The position numbers and the translations under genes are program-made. A stretch of DNA of 64,000 bases from Williamsia muralis. GTDB lineage: Bacteria > Actinomycetota > Actinomycetes > Mycobacteriales > Mycobacteriaceae. The stretch is from positions 293,500 through 357,499 of the forward strand of contig NZ_PEBD01000012.1 in assembly GCF_002735905.1 (NCBI RefSeq). The letters are read 5' to 3'. Below the pieces are notes generated by a model. The model was not told where the DNA came from. It ran no database searches and saw only the letters and a program-made list of their open reading frames with translations. Below, piece by piece: positions 56,105 to 64,000 of this stretch. The first letter of the stretch is position 1. Each line of letters begins with the position of its first letter.

Positions 56105-56605
56105 ATGACCATCTCCGCCCTGACCGTCCTGATCCTGGGCGTCATCACGGTGCTGGTGTTGCTCGGTCTGGGCTGGGCCTACAAAACCGCCAACCGGCTC
56201 GACCGACTACACGTGCGGGTGGACCTGTGCTGGCAGGCGCTCGACGCCGCGCTCGCCCGCCGGGCAGTGGTCGCCCGATCCATTGGGGCCGGACTCGGGC
56301 CGGAAGGCCGGGAACTGATCATCGCCGCCGACCGAGCGGAGGGTTCGGCGCGGGCGGATCGTGAATCCGCCGAGAACGTGGTGTCGGCGGCGCTGGCCCA
56401 GGTCGACCTCTCGTCGCTGCGATCGCAGCTGGTCACCGAGCTTGCCGACGCCGAGACCCGCGTGATGATCGCCCGGCGGTTCCACAACGATGCCGTTCGC
56501 GACACCCTGGCCCTCCGCAATCGGCGACCGGTGCGATGGCTGCACCTGGGTGGCACCGCACCGACCCCGCTGTACTTCGAGATCGTCGAGCGAGCGCCCG
56601 TCTGA
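56105..56605 (+). CDS. LemA-like membrane-anchored protein
   Basis: 166 aa. One N-terminal membrane helix (residues 4-27) and a helical domain whose late part has ARRFHNDAVRDTLALRNRRPV, resembling the LemA hallmark of an aromatic-Asn pair followed by Arg. Gene follows pimA by 19 bases with GAGAGGAC as ribosome site. From memory the mycobacterial neighbour (Rv2609c) carries an additional Nudix part; here the gene ends after the helical domain, so it is a shorter form. Function unknown. Confidence 0.65.
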   Translation: MTISALTVLILGVITVLVLLGLGWAYKTANRLDRLHVRVDLCWQALDAALARRAVVARSIGAGLGPEGRELIIAADRAEGSARADRESAENVVSAALAQVDLSSLRSQLVTELADAETRVMIARRFHNDAVRDTLALRNRRPVRWLHLGGTAPTPLYFEIVERAPV

Positions 56606-56714
56606 CCTGCCCGCCCGACGTCGACAAGGGGCGTGTGATGCCGCCGGACCACGCGGCGCCGAGAAAGCCTAGACTGGAAGCTCAGCAATCGACTAGACCA
56701 CAGGAGCTATAGAC

Positions 56715-57641
56715 GTGAGCAGTGCCCCAGATCCAGGTTCATCGGTGCCAGCGGAAAGTGCCGGCACCGGTACCGCGCGGGTCAAGCGTGGCATGGCCGA
56801 GATGCTCAAGGGCGGCGTGATCATGGACGTCGTGACAGCCGAGCAGGCCAAAATCGCCGAGGACGCGGGCGCTGTCGCAGTCATGGCCCTCGAGCGGGTA
56901 CCGGCCGACATCCGTGCACAGGGCGGGGTCTCGCGGATGAGCGACCCCGACATGATCGACGGGATCATCTCGGCAGTGTCCATCCCGGTGATGGCCAAGG
57001 CTCGCATCGGACATTTTGTCGAAGCCCAGATCCTCCAGAGCCTCGGTGTCGACTACATCGACGAGTCAGAGGTGCTGACCCCGGCCGACTACGCCAACCA
57101 CATCGACAAGTGGCAGTTCACCGTGCCGTTTGTGTGCGGCGCCACCAACCTGGGCGAGGCGCTCCGCAGGCTCACCGAGGGCGCCGGGATGATCCGGTCC
57201 AAGGGCGAGGCGGGCACGGGCGACGTCTCGAACGCCACCACACACATGCGCAAGATCCGCGACGAGATCCGGCGGCTGACCTCACTGCCCAAGGACGAGC
57301 TGTTCGTCGCCGCCAAGGAGCTGCAGGCGCCGTACGACCTGGTCGTCGAAGTTGCCGAGCTGGGCAAGTTGCCTGTCACGCTGTTCACCGCCGGCGGCAT
57401 CGCCACCCCGGCGGACGCCGCGATGATGATGCAGTTGGGCGCCGAGGGCGTCTTCGTGGGATCGGGAATCTTCAAGTCCGGCAATCCCGCTGAGCGTGCT
57501 GCCGCGATCGTGCAGGCGACAACGTTCTACGACGACCCCGACGTGCTCGCGAAGGTGTCGCGTGGATTGGGTGAGGCGATGGTCGGTATCAATGTCGACG
57601 ACATCCCACAGCCCCATCGACTTGCCGAGCGCGGCTGGTGA
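56715..57641 (+). CDS. pdxS: Pyridoxal 5'-phosphate synthase lyase subunit
   Basis: 308 aa from GTG 56715 (AGGAG 8 bases upstream). Catalytic-site motifs [33 protein letters not shown] (lysine) and [15 protein letters not shown] are complete. PdxS condenses ribose-5-phosphate, glyceraldehyde-3-phosphate and ammonia to PLP; the ammonia comes from PdxT, encoded 4.5 kb downstream. In M. tuberculosis pdxS, tesB2 and pdxT are adjacent (Rv2606c-Rv2604c); here four genes intervene. Confidence 0.96.
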   Translation: MSSAPDPGSSVPAESAGTGTARVKRGMAEMLKGGVIMDVVTAEQAKIAEDAGAVAVMALERVPADIRAQGGVSRMSDPDMIDGIISAVSIPVMAKARIGHFVEAQILQSLGVDYIDESEVLTPADYANHIDKWQFTVPFVCGATNLGEALRRLTEGAGMIRSKGEAGTGDVSNATTHMRKIRDEIRRLTSLPKDELFVAAKELQAPYDLVVEVAELGKLPVTLFTAGGIATPADAAMMMQLGAEGVFVGSGIFKSGNPAERAAAIVQATTFYDDPDVLAKVSRGLGEAMVGINVDDIPQPHRLAERGW

Positions 57642-57673
57642 ATTGACGTGGACGCGGGGGCGGGGAGTCGGAG

Positions 57674-58693
57674 ATGACCAGCGCGTCCGCTGATTTCGAA
57701 GCGATTCCGCTCGGCTGCGGCCGCTGCGGAACTCAGATCCCGTCCGCGTCCGCCCGCTGCCCCGAATGTGGACAGCAGATGTTCGTCACCAGAGGTGGCG
57801 CAGTCCCGAGGTCGCCGCGCGAGGCCCTGGTGGCGGGTCGAATCCCCGCCTCCAACGGTTCGCGGGTGGCCGCGTATCTCGTTGATGTCGCCATCGTTCT
57901 GGCTGCGGTTGCAGCCTTGCTCGCCGCCGGTGTGGTCTCCGGCCTCGACGTGATCCTGGCTGCGTGCGTGGCGGTTCCCGCTGCGAGCTGGATCTCGTCG
58001 GCGCTCGCGCGTGCCAATGGCATCCGTACCCCGGGCCAGGTGTTGGCGCGAACCACGATCATGACAGGCCGGTCGGGCCATCCGATCGGTTTCTGGCGGC
58101 ATCTGACCCGCACCGCAGTACTTCATCTGAGCAACGTCCTGCTGTTCGCCGGAGCGATGTCGGTATTGATCGACAAGGGCCGTCCCCGTCGCGGCTGTCA
58201 CGAGAAGATCTCCGGCACAACCACTGCCAGCAGTGTGGGTTCGGCAGGGTACGAGGTGATCACGGCGCCCAGCGCACGCCTCGCCGAGCCCGATGAGCGG
58301 GCGGCATATTCGTTCACCGATCGCATCGACCCCCGCACAGGCGCCCGCACCCTGCCGTTGAGCCAGGCGGGCACCGGTTTGCGGCTTCGACTCGACGACG
58401 GGACCTACACCGATCTGTTCGGTGCCGGATACCTCGGTGTGCCGTCCGTCGAGTGGTCGCACGGCCGCGCGCAGATCGTGGTCACGGCCATCGAGACGCC
58501 ACCTTCGGACGACACGCAGGTCCAGTTCAGCGTGGCGGACGGGAAATTGTGGATGATCAGTACGGGCCCAGATGTCCGATCGGTTCTGGACACCGGCGAG
58601 TCGGTGACCGCGATGCGACCCGGACATCCGTACGAGGTGGGTCCGGGCACCGTGGTGCATCTCGGACAGTGCAGTTTCGAGGTTGCGAGATGA
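57674..58693 (+). CDS. Zinc-ribbon/RDD membrane protein with FHA-like tail
   Basis: 339 aa. A zinc ribbon CGRCG and CPECG (residues about 15-33) precedes an RDD-type membrane domain of three or so helices (about 60-170). The soluble 150-residue C-terminus ends in a beta-rich section with EVGPGTVVHLGQCSFEV, weakly FHA-like. ATG 57674 lies 33 bases after pdxS with GGAG upstream. Inferred: a membrane sensor or scaffold of the signalling cassette formed with the PP2C, FHA and LuxR proteins. Its stop overlaps the PP2C start (ATGA). Confidence 0.75.
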   Translation: MTSASADFEAIPLGCGRCGTQIPSASARCPECGQQMFVTRGGAVPRSPREALVAGRIPASNGSRVAAYLVDVAIVLAAVAALLAAGVVSGLDVILAACVAVPAASWISSALARANGIRTPGQVLARTTIMTGRSGHPIGFWRHLTRTAVLHLSNVLLFAGAMSVLIDKGRPRRGCHEKISGTTTASSVGSAGYEVITAPSARLAEPDERAAYSFTDRIDPRTGARTLPLSQAGTGLRLRLDDGTYTDLFGAGYLGVPSVEWSHGRAQIVVTAIETPPSDDTQVQFSVADGKLWMISTGPDVRSVLDTGESVTAMRPGHPYEVGPGTVVHLGQCSFEVAR

Positions 58694-59715
58694 GCCAGGA
58701 TGCGGAGCTCGACCGTGAACCGGAGACGAAGCCGAAGGCGGAGCTCGACCGTGAACCGGAGACGAAGCCGAAGGCGGAGCTCGACCGTGAACCGGAGACG
58801 AAGCCGAAGGCGGAGCTCGACCGTGAACCGGAGACGAAGCCGAAGGCGGAGCTCGACCGTGAAACAGACGCGGTACTCGATCCTGGGCGTGAGCGCGGAG
58901 GGCACATGACAATGGAAGCGACCGGGACCGTCCGGGACGAGACACGCAGCGGGGTAGGCGAGTTCGGTCAGGTCGAGGTGAGCTGGGCAGTGGTCAGCGA
59001 CGTCGGCCTGCTGCGTGAGACCAATGAGGACGCAGCTCTCGTCGGCCCTGGGATGATCCTGGTTGCCGACGGCATGGGCGGTCATGACTGCGGTGAGCTC
59101 GCCAGTGAGGCGGCGCTGTCGGCGTTGTCGGACACAACGGTGACCGGGGTCAACCGCACACGCGATTCGGTGGTGGACCTGTTGGGGGAGGCGCGCCGCC
59201 AGATCGAGAACATCGACTCCGACTCGGGTCGCCGTGCCGGCACCACGGTCACCGGGGCGATGCTCGTCGACAGCGATGGGCGCCCCCATTGGCTGGTGCT
59301 GAACATCGGGGACTCGCGGACGTACCGTTTCGCCCACTCGAAGCTCGAGCAGGTGACCGTCGACCACTCTCAGGTGCAGGAGCTGGTGGATGCGGGTTTC
59401 TTGACCGCAGCACAGGCCCGTGTCGACCCACGCCGCAACGTGATCACCCGGGCACTCGGTGCCGGGATGGAGCAGGAGGCCGACTTCTTCACGTTCCCGG
59501 TGGAGCGAGATGACCGGATCCTGGTGTGCTCCGATGGCCTCACCGGTGAGCTGGCAGACGACGCGATCGCCGCGATCCTGGCCGGCCTCGACGACCCCAC
59601 AGCGGCCGCGCAGGCGCTGGTCTCGGCCGCTCTGGAGGCCGGTGGCCGTGACAATGTCACCGTGGCGATCGCCGACGTGAAGGCGGTCCCGGACGTCTCC
59701 GACCCCGCGTCGTGA
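58690..59715 (+). CDS. PP2C-type serine/threonine phosphatase with N-terminal repeats
   Basis: 341 aa from ATG 58690, overlapping the previous stop. The first 60 residues carry four exact copies of AELDREPETKPK plus a partial copy. The catalytic domain (about 95-330) has VSDVGLLRETNEDAAL, VADGMGGHDCGELAS, the NIGDSRTYRF strand and GGRDNVTVAIAD, all metal-site residues of the PP2C fold. It should remove phosphate from Ser/Thr, probably on its FHA partner. No kinase gene is in the window. The PP2C core itself looks complete. Confidence 0.87.
   Translation: MSQDAELDREPETKPKAELDREPETKPKAELDREPETKPKAELDREPETKPKAELDRETDAVLDPGRERGGHMTMEATGTVRDETRSGVGEFGQVEVSWAVVSDVGLLRETNEDAALVGPGMILVADGMGGHDCGELASEAALSALSDTTVTGVNRTRDSVVDLLGEARRQIENIDSDSGRRAGTTVTGAMLVDSDGRPHWLVLNIGDSRTYRFAHSKLEQVTVDHSQVQELVDAGFLTAAQARVDPRRNVITRALGAGMEQEADFFTFPVERDDRILVCSDGLTGELADDAIAAILAGLDDPTAAAQALVSAALEAGGRDNVTVAIADVKAVPDVSDPAS
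58702..58863 (+). repeat. Four perfect 36-bp in-frame repeats plus half copy in the PP2C gene
   Basis: Units begin at 58702, 58738, 58774 and 58810; the four copies are identical at DNA level and a partial 18-base copy starts at 58846. The unit encodes AELDREPETKPK, giving an acidic, disordered linker. The array predicts copy-number variation between strains. Confidence 0.95.
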
Positions 59716-59722
59716 TCCGGCG

Positions 59723-60493
59723 ATGACGATCACCGATCCGGCGGGAGAACCCGGCCGGCCTGAAGGCGTCAAGCGCACGATCGCGGAAACCTTCGTGGAG
59801 TACTGCGGCGAGCGGGTCGCGGTCAGTCCGGACGAGCCGTTCCACATCGGCCGCGAGGCCGATCTCGACATCGACGACAACCCTTATCTGCACCGCAGAT
59901 TCCTCATGCTGCACCACGAAGACGGGTTGTGGTGGCTGTCCAATGTGGGGTCGCATCTGTCCGCAGGGGTCGTGGCGGGTGACGCCGGATTCCAGGCGAC
60001 GCTGGCTCCCGGTGCCCGGGTGCCGCTGGTGTTCGGCGTAACCGCTGTGGTGTTCTCGGCAGGCCCCACGACGTACGAGCTCGACATTCATTCAGGCGCA
60101 ATGCCGTTGAATCTCGCCCCGATGGAGGAGCCGGCACGCAGCGGCGAAACCACCATCGGGGTGGTGTCCTTGACGGAGAGTCAGAAGCTACTGATAGTTG
60201 TCCTGGCCGAAGAGGTGTTGCGGCGCAACGGAACCGGTGCGAGTTCGATCCCGTCGTCGGCGCAGGCCGCGGCCAGGCTCGGCTGGTCGCTGACCAAGTT
60301 CAATCGCAAACTCGACAACGTGTGTGACAAGTTCGATCAGATCGGGGTGTCCGGTGTCCGCGGCGGCTCAGGGCGACTGGCCAGCAACCGGCGGGTCAAG
60401 CTGGTCGAATATGCGGTGGCCGCCCGATTGGTGACACGCGAGGATCTGGTGCTGATCGATGCCGAGGCGCGCCGCAACGGCGTGATCGGCTGA
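59723..60493 (+). CDS. FHA-domain protein with C-terminal helical/HTH-like domain
   Basis: 256 aa. The FHA part (about 35-125) has FHIGREADLDIDD and LHRRFLMLHHEDGL, with the phosphothreonine-binding Arg and Ser/His loops. A 110-residue C-terminal region (SLTESQKLLIVVLAEEVL and SLTKFNRKLDNVCDKF) looks like a winged-helix or helix-turn-helix, so it may be a regulator. It starts 8 bases after the PP2C stop. Inferred: phospho-threonine reader acting with the PP2C and LuxR proteins. Confidence 0.8.
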   Translation: MTITDPAGEPGRPEGVKRTIAETFVEYCGERVAVSPDEPFHIGREADLDIDDNPYLHRRFLMLHHEDGLWWLSNVGSHLSAGVVAGDAGFQATLAPGARVPLVFGVTAVVFSAGPTTYELDIHSGAMPLNLAPMEEPARSGETTIGVVSLTESQKLLIVVLAEEVLRRNGTGASSIPSSAQAAARLGWSLTKFNRKLDNVCDKFDQIGVSGVRGGSGRLASNRRVKLVEYAVAARLVTREDLVLIDAEARRNGVIG

Positions 60494-60605
60494 TCGAGAG
60501 CCTGGGCCGCTACTGGGGCGGCCGATGGGCAGATCTGCGGCGGCCTCTGTGGTGAGTTGATGGTCGGTCTTCCGCAAAAAACCCTTCTGAACTGGGCTGA
60601 TGTGG

Positions 60606-60621
60606 TGGGTAGTTCTACCCA
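60606..60621 (+). promoter_or_regulatory. Perfect palindrome upstream of the LuxR gene
   Basis: TGGGTAG (60606-60612) and CTACCCA (60615-60621) are perfect inverted arms separated by TT. It lies about 100 bases from the LuxR ATG, in the position of an operator or promoter element. Which factor binds is unknown. Confidence 0.5.
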
Positions 60622-60646
60622 TCGACATGCCCGGTGTGCCGGTTTT

Positions 60647-60660
60647 AGTGTTTAGACACT
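60647..60660 (+). promoter_or_regulatory. Palindrome AGTGT-N4-ACACT upstream of the LuxR gene
   Basis: AGTGT (60647-60651) and ACACT (60656-60660) are perfect inverted arms with TTAG between them. Together with the palindrome 26 bases upstream it suggests a double operator in this 216-base intergenic region. Confidence 0.45.
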
Positions 60661-60709
60661 TCGACAGAGGGCAGGAGAAAACCGGCCCCCCAGACCAGGA
60701 GAATTACCG

Positions 60710-61183
60710 ATGACCGTACTGCACAACACCTTTGGCGCTCCCAGTCGCACGCGGGTCGGTTATCGGCCGGCGACCCCGGTCCGGATGACCAGGGAGGAGG
60801 CGCTGGCTCGGCTCAAGCAGCGCACCATGCCTCTGCCCGGCCGCGCGGGGCCGCATTCGCAGCCCGGGGTCATCTGCGCGACTCCTGCGGTTCCCATGTC
60901 GGGTCGCAGCGGGCGGCCAGAGGGGGCTGCCGACACCGGCGCGACCACTGTTTACCGCGCGCCCAAGCTGTCGCAGCGCGAGATCGAGGTACTGCGTGCA
61001 TGGCTGAACCTCGATTCCAAGTCGGCGGTGGCCCAATCGCTGTTCATCTCACTGGGCACCGTCAACACCCATCTCGCCCGGATCCGGGTCAAGTACAACG
61101 AGGTCGGTCGGCCTGCCCCGACCAAAGCCGCACTCGTGGCCCGCGCGATCCAGGACGGGATCGTGTCGATCGACGACCTCTGA
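60710..61183 (+). CDS. LuxR-type helix-turn-helix regulator without receiver domain
   Basis: 157 aa from ATG 60710, with AGGAG 9 bases upstream. The first 80 residues are Pro/Gly-rich and likely disordered. The C-terminal domain holds LSQREIEVLRAWLNLDSKSA and SLGTVNTHLARIRVKY, a standard GerE/LuxR DNA-binding helix pair. No phosphoreceiver is present, so the activity may be set by partner proteins or by amount. The preceding FHA/PP2C genes and the palindromes upstream suggest it belongs to the same signalling unit, perhaps autoregulated. Confidence 0.83.
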   Translation: MTVLHNTFGAPSRTRVGYRPATPVRMTREEALARLKQRTMPLPGRAGPHSQPGVICATPAVPMSGRSGRPEGAADTGATTVYRAPKLSQREIEVLRAWLNLDSKSAVAQSLFISLGTVNTHLARIRVKYNEVGRPAPTKAALVARAIQDGIVSIDDL

Positions 61184-61226
61184 CCGCCGACGGGGGAGCC
61201 GTGATGGGCCTGCGCCCCCGGTGAGC

Positions 61227-61232
61227 CATAAT
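61227..61232 (+). promoter_or_regulatory. -10-like box upstream of tesB
   Basis: CATAAT lies 26 bases before the tesB ATG and about 10 bases before the Shine-Dalgarno-like GGAAAGG. A transcript starting near 61239 would begin just before an AGGTGG/CCACCT inverted repeat at 61244-61257. No good -35 is seen. Confidence 0.4.
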
Positions 61233-61258
61233 CGTCGTCGGAAAGGTGGTGCCACCTC

Positions 61259-62110
61259 ATGGCGACGATCGAAGAGATTCTGCAGCTCGAAACGATAGAA
61301 AAAGACATCTATCGTGGGCACGCCCACCCGAGCCATTTGCAGCGCACCTTCGGAGGGCAGGTCGCCGGGCAGGCCCTGGTGTCGGCGACGAAGACGGTTG
61401 ACGCTCGTTTTGTGGTCCATTCGTTGCACGGTTACTTCCTGCGCGGCGGGAACCCGGAAGAGCCGACCGTTTACCTGGTCGACCGCATCCGCGACGGCCG
61501 TTCGTTCTGCACCAGGCGGGTGACAGCGGTGCAGGACGGTATGGCGATCTTCACGATGTCCGCGTCATTTCACGTGCAAGACCAGGGGTTCGAGCATCAG
61601 GACAAGATGCCTTCGGTACCCGATCCGGAAGATCTGGTCGATGTCCTCACCGCCCAGGACCGCAAGGCGATGTCACCTTTTCGCGAGTGGGAGAACTTCG
61701 ACGTCCGGATCGTCCCGAACGACCAGCTCGTCCGAAGCCGCGACCTGGCCGCTCAGCAACGTGTCTGGTTCCGGTACCGCCACCAGCTCCCCGATGAGCC
61801 CGTGTTCCACATCTGCACACTCGCCTACATGAGCGACATGACGTTGCTGGGTTCGGCGAAGGTCGCTCACCCCGACGAGGACGCCCAGGCCGCCTCGCTC
61901 GATCACGCGATGTGGTTCCTCCGGCCGTTCCGCGCCGACGAGTGGCTCTTGTACGACCAGACATCGCCGTCGGCGGGGGGTGGTCGGGCCCTCACCCAGG
62001 GCCGGATCTATGACCGCGACGGGGTCATGGTGGCGGCGGTGACCCAGGAAGGTCTCGCGCGGACCGGACGAAAGTTGCCCGCGGACCAGCACGCGAAGAG
62101 GGAGAGTTGA
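61259..62110 (+). CDS. tesB: Acyl-CoA thioesterase II
   Basis: 283 aa, double-hotdog fold. Motifs include [19 protein letters not shown] in the first half and [17 protein letters not shown] with the catalytic Asp/Gln/Thr-type residues in the second. It hydrolyses medium/long acyl-CoA to free acid and CoA in the cytoplasm. It is 75 bases downstream of the LuxR gene. The stop overlaps the pdxT start (TTGA). From memory tesB2 and pdxT are adjacent in M. tuberculosis, too. Confidence 0.93.
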   Translation: MATIEEILQLETIEKDIYRGHAHPSHLQRTFGGQVAGQALVSATKTVDARFVVHSLHGYFLRGGNPEEPTVYLVDRIRDGRSFCTRRVTAVQDGMAIFTMSASFHVQDQGFEHQDKMPSVPDPEDLVDVLTAQDRKAMSPFREWENFDVRIVPNDQLVRSRDLAAQQRVWFRYRHQLPDEPVFHICTLAYMSDMTLLGSAKVAHPDEDAQAASLDHAMWFLRPFRADEWLLYDQTSPSAGGGRALTQGRIYDRDGVMVAAVTQEGLARTGRKLPADQHAKRES

Positions 62111-62724
62111 GCACGCCGGTGCGGATCGGCATCCTCGCGCTGCAAGGCGATGTCCGCGAACACCACGCCGCCCTCACCGAGATCGGCGCCGAACCCGTGT
62201 CGATCCGCCGGGCCTCGGAACTCGACTCCATCGACGGGATCATCATCCCGGGTGGTGAATCCACGACGATGAGCCGATTGCTCGTGGTGCTGGGCCTGCT
62301 CGAACCGCTCCGCGAGGCTCTCGCCGATGGGCTGCCCGCCTACGGATCGTGTGCGGGGATGATCATGCTCGCGCGCGACATCCTGGACACACGACCGGAC
62401 GCACAGCATCTCGACGCCCTCGACATCACGGTGCGACGCAACGCTTTCGGTCGCCAGGTCGCGTCTTTCGAGACCGACCTCGACATCGACGGGATCGAGG
62501 GCGGTCCGATGCGCGCTGTCTTCATCAGGGCTCCCTGGGTCGAGGGTTCCGGGGAATCGGTCCAGATTCTGGGCACAGTTCCCGACGGCCCGGCAGCGGG
62601 CCGTGTCGTCGCGGTCCGGCAGGGCGATGTGCTCGCGACGTCCTTCCATCCAGAGGTCACCGGGGACCGGCGGGTCCACGAGTACTTCGTCGAGATGGTC
62701 AGGGCGGCGCGAGGAAAGCAGTGA
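62107..62724 (+). CDS. pdxT: Pyridoxal 5'-phosphate synthase glutaminase subunit
   Basis: 205 aa from TTG 62107, which overlaps the tesB stop and has GGGAGAG just upstream; GTG 62119 is an alternative that removes four residues. The class I amidotransferase triad is Cys in GSCAGMIML, His in FHPEVTGD and the Glu two residues on. [10 protein letters not shown] is the glutamine-site loop. It supplies ammonia to PdxS for vitamin B6 synthesis; pdxS is 4.5 kb upstream. Confidence 0.93.
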   Translation: MSTPVRIGILALQGDVREHHAALTEIGAEPVSIRRASELDSIDGIIIPGGESTTMSRLLVVLGLLEPLREALADGLPAYGSCAGMIMLARDILDTRPDAQHLDALDITVRRNAFGRQVASFETDLDIDGIEGGPMRAVFIRAPWVEGSGESVQILGTVPDGPAAGRVVAVRQGDVLATSFHPEVTGDRRVHEYFVEMVRAARGKQ

Positions 62725-62812
62725 GCCTCGTCGCCGCACCGCCGGTGGCGAGTAGGATCGGTCCGCAGTTCTCGACGCCACACACCCGAGCAGTACGAAA
62801 GGGGCTTGCTGA

Positions 62813-63568
62813 ATGAGCGGCCACTCAAAATGGGCCACCACCAAGCACAAGAAGGCGGTGGTCGATGCCAAGCGCGGCAAGATGTTTGCCAAGCTGGTCA
62901 AGAATATCGAGGTCGCCGCACGCACGGGTGGCGGAGATCCGAGTGGTAACCCCACGTTGTACGACGCCATTCAGAAGGCCAAGAAGTCGTCGGTACCCAA
63001 CGACAACATCGAGCGCGCCCGCAAACGTGGTGGCGGCGAGGAAGCCGGCGGCGCCGATTGGCAGAACATCACCTACGAGGGATACGGCCCCAACGGCGTT
63101 GCGATCCTGATCGAGTGCCTCACCGACAACCGGAACCGCGCCGCGACCGAGGTGCGCACCGCCATGACCCGCAACGGCGGCAACATGGCCGATCCCGGCT
63201 CGGTTTCGTACCTGTTCGCGCGCAAGGGTGTCGTCACCCTGGAGAAGAACGGCCAGAGCGAGGACGACATCCTGATGGCGGTCCTCGAAGCGGGCGCAGA
63301 AGAGGTGACCGACCTGGGCGACACCTTCGAGATCGTGAGTGAACCCACAGATCTGGTCGCAGTCCGGACGGCCCTGCAGGATGCGGGCATCGATTACGAA
63401 TCCGCCGAGGCCAGCTTCCGTGCGTCGGTGGAGGTGCCGGTCGACGCCGACGGCGCGCGCAAGGTGTTCAAGCTGATCGACGCACTCGAGGATTCCGACG
63501 ACGTGCAAGAGGTCTACTCCAACGTCGACATCAGCGACGAGGTGCTCGCCGAGCTCGAATCGGAGTGA
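62813..63568 (+). CDS. YebC/PmpR family regulatory protein
   Basis: 251 aa, full length. The start [20 protein letters not shown] and [14 protein letters not shown] are diagnostic. YebC proteins act either as transcription factors or, as shown more recently, as translation factors at proline runs. ATG 62813 is preceded by GAAAGG. It lies 109 bases before ruvC, the usual YebC-RuvCAB order. Confidence 0.93.
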   Translation: MSGHSKWATTKHKKAVVDAKRGKMFAKLVKNIEVAARTGGGDPSGNPTLYDAIQKAKKSSVPNDNIERARKRGGGEEAGGADWQNITYEGYGPNGVAILIECLTDNRNRAATEVRTAMTRNGGNMADPGSVSYLFARKGVVTLEKNGQSEDDILMAVLEAGAEEVTDLGDTFEIVSEPTDLVAVRTALQDAGIDYESAEASFRASVEVPVDADGARKVFKLIDALEDSDDVQEVYSNVDISDEVLAELESE

Positions 63569-63677
63569 CATCACTGGTGGCGCGTGTTGATGCCTGAGGC
63601 CGTCGTGACCGCCGGTTACGATATCGAACAACTGTTCGTGCCGAGCAGATTCGAGTCGTAGCCGAAGGCGGGTTTGC

Positions 63678-64000
63678 ATGCGGGTGATGGGTGTGGACCC
63701 CGGGCTGACCAGGTGCGGCATCGCGCTCATCCAGTCGGGCGCGGGCCGCTCGGTGACCGCGCTCGATGTCGACGTCGTCCGTACCCCACCCGACATGGCA
63801 CTGGAGAACCGCTTGCTCGCCATTCACACCGCTGCCGAGCACTGGCTCGACACCCATCGGCCCGATGTCGTGGCGATCGAGCGTGTATTCGCCCAGCACC
63901 AGGTCAGCACCGCGATGGGCACCGCCCAGGCCGGTGGCGTGATCGCCCTGGCCGCGGCTCAGCGCGGGGTACCCGTTCGATTTCACACACCGAGCGAGGT
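63678..64000 (+). CDS. ruvC: Holliday junction resolvase RuvC, 3' end outside window
   Basis: Partial, 107 codons visible from ATG 63678. The first metal ligand Asp7 lies in [13 protein letters not shown] and Glu68 in [17 protein letters not shown], both catalytic in RuvC. RuvC cuts Holliday junctions as dimers with RuvAB, whose genes would follow downstream. The remainder of the protein, including the C-terminal Asp pair, is outside the window. Confidence 0.95.
   Translation, partial: MRVMGVDPGLTRCGIALIQSGAGRSVTALDVDVVRTPPDMALENRLLAIHTAAEHWLDTHRPDVVAIERVFAQHQVSTAMGTAQAGGVIALAAAQRGVPVRFHTPSE

Noticed and set aside
58702..58863. CRISPR-like array
   Set aside because: Repeats are contiguous without spacers, in frame and coding; no cas gene nearby.
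57527..58945. Antisense frame with repeated VHGRAPPSASSP units over the PP2C gene
   Set aside because: It is the complement of the 36-bp coding repeat; the sense strand carries PP2C motifs, the antisense has none.

Overview
The window is about 64 kb of high-GC, gene-dense actinobacterial chromosome. It comes from a mycolic-acid bacterium of the Mycobacteriales, most likely a Gordonia-type (Gordonia/Williamsia/Rhodococcus-like) organism. The evidence is the gene set and order: ideR, sigB, sigA, ppgK, suhB, cei, dut, ceoBC, dxs, hemE-hemG-hemQ, aftC, a PgsA/PatA/PimA mannoside operon, pdxS/pdxT, yebC and ruvC. This matches, from memory, the Mycobacterium tuberculosis Rv2711-Rv2594 segment. Genus assignment is inference. 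No insertion sequence, prophage, CRISPR array or rRNA operon was found.

Layout. 1-5.5 kb: a truncated zinc-ribbon protein, an SPFH/GYF protein, a lipoprotein, a DUF4192 protein, galE and ideR. 5.6-9.6 kb: acuC (deacetylase) overlapping a large acyltransferase/acyl-CoA-synthetase fusion, sitting between ideR and sigB. 9.6-16.4 kb: sigB, a methyltransferase, DUF3099/DUF3039, a YihY-type membrane protein, a SF2 helicase and a DUF7455 protein. 16.6-22.6 kb: an exporter, a two-component system, a DUF5685 protein with a cysteine-rich tail and a hydrolase. 22.6-32.7 kb: sigA, ppgK, suhB, cei, DUF4193, DUF3093, dut, DUF3710, a hydrolase, an OB-fold protein, DUF3159 and ceoB/ceoC. 32.8-43.5 kb: an APC permease, an RNA methyltransferase, dxs, RNase D, DUF3000 and the heme operon. 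43.6-50 kb: aftC, a lipoprotein hydrolase-fold protein, a RibD-like reductase, zapE, a GNAT protein and four tRNA genes. 50-56.6 kb: thrS-HIT-pgsA-patA-pimA. 56.7-64 kb: pdxS, then an RDD/PP2C/FHA/LuxR signalling cassette, then tesB, pdxT, yebC and the start of ruvC.

How it works together: most genes are core housekeeping. They cover sigma factors and iron control, envelope building (AftC, PgsA, PatA, PimA, Cei), heme by the coproporphyrin route, isoprenoid and vitamin B6 synthesis, potassium control and tRNA charging. The most unusual part is the four-gene phospho-signalling cassette (57674-61183). It appears to split the pdxS-tesB-pdxT neighbourhood and contains a perfect 36-bp coding repeat and palindromic operator-like sites. 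Other points of interest are an ECF-type promoter for sigB, several -10 boxes lying 6-7 bases from start codons (leaderless transcripts), a lipoprotein with a hydrolase fold whose nucleophile serine is glycine, and a six-copy heptamer repeat.
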